6,568 bases of DNA from Candidatus Shapirobacteria bacterium UBA1420 (GTDB lineage Bacteria > Patescibacteriota > Microgenomatia > UBA12405), in the NCBI GenBank assembly GCA_002304845.1, contig DBPM01000009.1, forward strand, positions 1-6,568, read 5' to 3'. Position 1 is the first letter of the stretch; every line of letters starts with the position of its first letter. The notes beneath the pieces are model-generated. The model saw only the letters and a program-made list of their open reading frames with translations, was not told the DNA's origin and did no database searches. The translations under genes were made by a program, and so were the position numbers. Below, in pieces: positions 5,553 to 6,568 of this stretch.

Positions 5553-6568
5553 TAGCAGTCGGTATTGAATTCCCAATCCCCACAACAAACTCAATGTAGA
5601 AATAAATCCACCCACCATTGGTAACATTTTCAAAAACACTAATAACATGATTCCTACCACTAAATTTAACCACTTTTTGTTTTTATTTTGACGCAATACC
5701 GCTCCCAACAAATAACCCACAAAAATCTGTGCCATAAACATCGCGAATCCATAAACCACTGCCATTAATAATGAAATTGGTATTCCAATAATAGTTACCA
5801 AGATAAACAAAGCCAGTAGGGGAGTTAATAACAAAACCAGCAACCCAGTACCAATCTTTTTCCAGAAAGAAGCCACTGTCAAAGGTAAATTTTGTTTCTC
5901 TAAACTCTTAAAAATCTGTGGAAATAACCACCACAACATTAAAGCAAAAATTAAAACTGTCGCTACTTTAAACAAATATCCTCCAGTTCTGTTAACTACT
6001 TTTTGTCTCTCAGTTACTTCTCTCTTTTCCAACTCTGGAGCTTTGTAGGTATTTTCGCCTCCGACAATTTCCACCCCATCAGCGATATTTAATTGAGCAT
6101 CATCATTATATTTTAAAGTTCCTTCAATCACTGTTCCTTCAGTAATCGTCGCTTTTTCCACTCCTAAAGTTATATCACCTTTAACAACACCGGAAATGGA
6201 AGCATTTTTAGCACCAATAAATAAATTTCTACCTACCTTCCCATTAAAATTAATATCTTCTCCTGCCAAATAAGCATCTCTGCCTACTTCTCCTTGATCA
6301 AAATTTAAACTCTGGCCTGCCGCAAATAAATCACTATCTGTTTGTTGTGCCACATTTAATGTTCGACCAGCTGCAAATAAATACTCACTCTCACCCTCAA
6401 TCAGTAAATTTTCTCCCGCCGCAAAAGTTATCCCCTGAACTACAGCATCAATCTTTAAATTCCTGCCTGCATTAAACATACTGCCTTCAACTAGCCCTGT
6501 CTTCACTATATTATCACCAGCCAAAAACAACTCTTCAATCTGCGGTCCCAGCGCCATCACTGGTTTGG
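5535..6568 (-). CDS. Bactofilin-like beta-helix protein with C-terminal membrane segments (5' partial)
   Basis: The reading frame stays open to the right edge, so the true start and any signal peptide lie outside. Residues here are numbered from the GTG at 6560, which is in frame but probably internal. Residues 11-140 carry eight repeats of the form L-F-x-A-G-x-x-L-x-[IVF]. The marker glycines fall at 15, 32, 49, 65, 82, 100, 116 and 133, a 16-18 residue step that fits one turn of a beta-helix as in bactofilins (polymer-forming proteins). A charged linker (171-190) leads to hydrophobic segments at about 197-216, 237-258, 260-288 and 298-332, which suggests four or five membrane spans. Typical bactofilins are small and lack such a membrane part. 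The likely role is a scaffold or surface layer element at the membrane, but no function is established from sequence. The repeat half may lie outside or inside the cell. The 3' end overlaps the GH-like gene. Confidence 0.82.
   Translation of the reverse strand, partial: KPVMALGPQIEELFLAGDNIVKTGLVEGSMFNAGRNLKIDAVVQGITFAAGENLLIEGESEYLFAAGRTLNVAQQTDSDLFAAGQSLNFDQGEVGRDAYLAGEDINFNGKVGRNLFIGAKNASISGVVKGDITLGVEKATITEGTVIEGTLKYNDDAQLNIADGVEIVGGENTYKAPELEKREVTERQKVVNRTGGYLFKVATVLIFALMLWWLFPQIFKSLEKQNLPLTVASFWKKIGTGLLVLLLTPLLALFILVTIIGIPISLLMAVVYGFAMFMAQIFVGYLLGAVLRQNKNKKWLNLVVGIMLLVFLKMLPMVGGFISTLSLLWGLGIQYRLLLPKKA

Noticed and set aside
1..6568. Archaeal origin, suggested by the DRG GTPase
   Set aside because: The tRNA-Pro has the bacterial C1:G72 pair, Tgt lacks the archaeal PUA extension, and the methylthiotransferase is of bacterial type.
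1..6568. CRISPR array, insertion sequence, integrase or defence cluster
   Set aside because: No spaced direct repeats, terminal inverted repeats or transposase-like proteins are visible. The tRNA at the left edge has no partial duplicate in the window that would mark an attachment site.

Overview
The window looks like a piece of a small, gene-dense bacterial genome with AT-rich coding sequence. The best guess is a member of the Candidate Phyla Radiation (Patescibacteria, perhaps Microgenomates-like). Support for this is indirect: almost no intergenic DNA, genes that overlap at their ends, no Shine-Dalgarno sequence at any start codon, a tRNA-Pro without an encoded CCA end, and divergent versions of familiar enzymes. 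The tRNA has a C1:G72 first pair, which is bacterial for proline and argues against an archaeon, even though one gene (a DRG-type GTPase) belongs to a family centred on archaea and eukaryotes. TAA and TGA are used as stops and nothing suggests recoding.

Layout. Positions 1-74 hold tRNA-Pro(UGG). Positions 75-115 hold a short spacer with an imperfect palindrome. A compact plus-strand run follows: a tRNA-guanine transglycosylase (116-1201), an NAD-dependent sugar epimerase/dehydratase (1209-2081) and an MtaB-like radical SAM methylthiotransferase (2078-3124). The gaps are 7 bp and a 4-bp ATGA overlap, so these three are very probably one operon, perhaps with the tRNA. The methylthiotransferase gene runs 47 bp into the convergent DRG-family GTPase gene (3078-4163, minus). 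Only 18 bp separate that GTPase from a divergent gene for a secreted glycoside-hydrolase-like TIM-barrel protein (4182-5552). That gene overlaps by 18 bp the end of a minus-strand gene for a membrane-anchored bactofilin-like beta-helix protein (5535 to beyond the right edge).

How the genes may work together. The left two thirds have a translation theme: a tRNA, two enzymes that modify the anticodon region (positions 34 and 37), and a ribosome-associated type of GTPase. The right third concerns the cell surface: a secreted GH-like protein and a beta-helix/membrane protein. The sugar epimerase fits surface glycan synthesis, or less probably a sugar step on a modified base. No mobile element, CRISPR array or defence island is visible, and no gene-free stretch longer than about 40 bp exists. 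The most interesting points are the altered substrate pocket of the Tgt, the methylthiotransferase without a TRAM domain, the DRG GTPase in a bacterial setting, the 18-bp divergent spacer that seems to drive leaderless transcripts, and the eight-turn repeat protein with membrane segments.
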